From DATMER01 sp035556715 (GTDB taxonomy: Bacteria > Acidobacteriota > Thermoanaerobaculia > Multivoradales > UBA5704), in NCBI GenBank assembly GCA_035556715.1, contig DATMER010000043.1:86886-150885 (forward strand): a stretch of 64,000 bases of DNA. Reading direction: 5' to 3'. Position numbers and translations under genes: made by a program. This document shows, piece after piece, positions 63,913 to 64,000 of the stretch. How positions within the stretch are numbered: the stretch's first letter is position 1; every line of letters begins with the position of its first letter. The notes under the pieces were generated by a model that did no database searches, was not told the DNA's origin, and saw only the letters and a program-made list of their open reading frames with translations.

Positions 63913-64000
63913 AGACATATGTCCGACCGCTAGGTAGTTGAGTCGATCGTCAGGCGTTGCAAGAGCGACTAGCAGAGCGATGAGCTCAATCATTGGTGGG

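Overview
The window looks like one contiguous piece of a high-GC, Gram-negative Acidobacteriota chromosome, probably Thermoanaerobaculia-like. This rests on family content, not on a marker gene: a VWA protein of the acidobacterial VWFA-related type (57297-58973), an ASPIC/UnbV protein beside a pentahaem-TPR cytochrome, many two-haem periplasmic cytochromes, LytS/LytTR signalling, a CadC-like winged-helix/TPR regulator, two Omp85-type barrels and an M23 peptidase/bactofilin pair. I saw no rRNA, tRNA, CRISPR array, transposase, integrase or prophage gene.

Layout. 1-4766: an Omp85 C-terminus, a glycogen-debranching-type glucosidase, a small Cys-rich protein and a GMC oxidoreductase. 4916-7950: a strictly phased 21-bp repeat array, then a coiled-coil/winged-helix gene and four small orphan genes, the most accessory-looking stretch. 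8087-13708: a secreted M12-type metallopeptidase, a LytS/LytTR two-component pair and a secreted esterase. 13755-19254: pentahaem-TPR cytochrome, ASPIC/UnbV protein and a frameshifted epimerase, closely packed. 19258-22870: a tandem duplication of a two-haem oxidoreductase. 22904-28839: MBL hydrolase, a TPR-gene remnant, a second repeat array, a SnoaL-like protein, a frameshifted eCIS-core (DUF4157) protein and an SGNH hydrolase. 28955-38728: a six-gene operon of four two-haem cytochromes, a lipoprotein and a barrel-like protein. 38722-46626: DUF2235 hydrolase, CadC/TPR regulator, S1 protease with three C-terminal repeats, a small third array, a VOC remnant and a MerR regulator. 46739-63429: mostly housekeeping or envelope genes (PhyH, VWA-like, IMPase, M23, bactofilin, RtcA, PilB/GspE, PQQ-type dehydrogenase, VWA, Omp85, EamA, HAMP, chorismate synthase). 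63545-63912: a palindrome followed by a fourth array.

The most unusual signal is four intergenic arrays (4916-5293, 24034-24701, 44503-44606, 63610-63912). They have different motifs but the same architecture: diverged units repeated every 20-21 bp, about two turns of B-DNA, with dyad-symmetric cores. In arrays 1 and 2 the register is kept exactly for 18 and 20 consecutive cells although the sequence between cores varies, and some cells carry the motif inverted. Array 1 lies 72 bp upstream of a coiled-coil/winged-helix protein that could be its binding partner. I do not recognise this as a described system. It is the best candidate here for something new, but its function is unknown.

The second theme is periplasmic and outer-membrane redox chemistry. 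The 10-kb cytochrome operon contains two proteins resembling the RoxA-like two-haem family, which suggests an oxidative or electron-transfer pathway at the cell surface. Its substrate cannot be read from the sequence.
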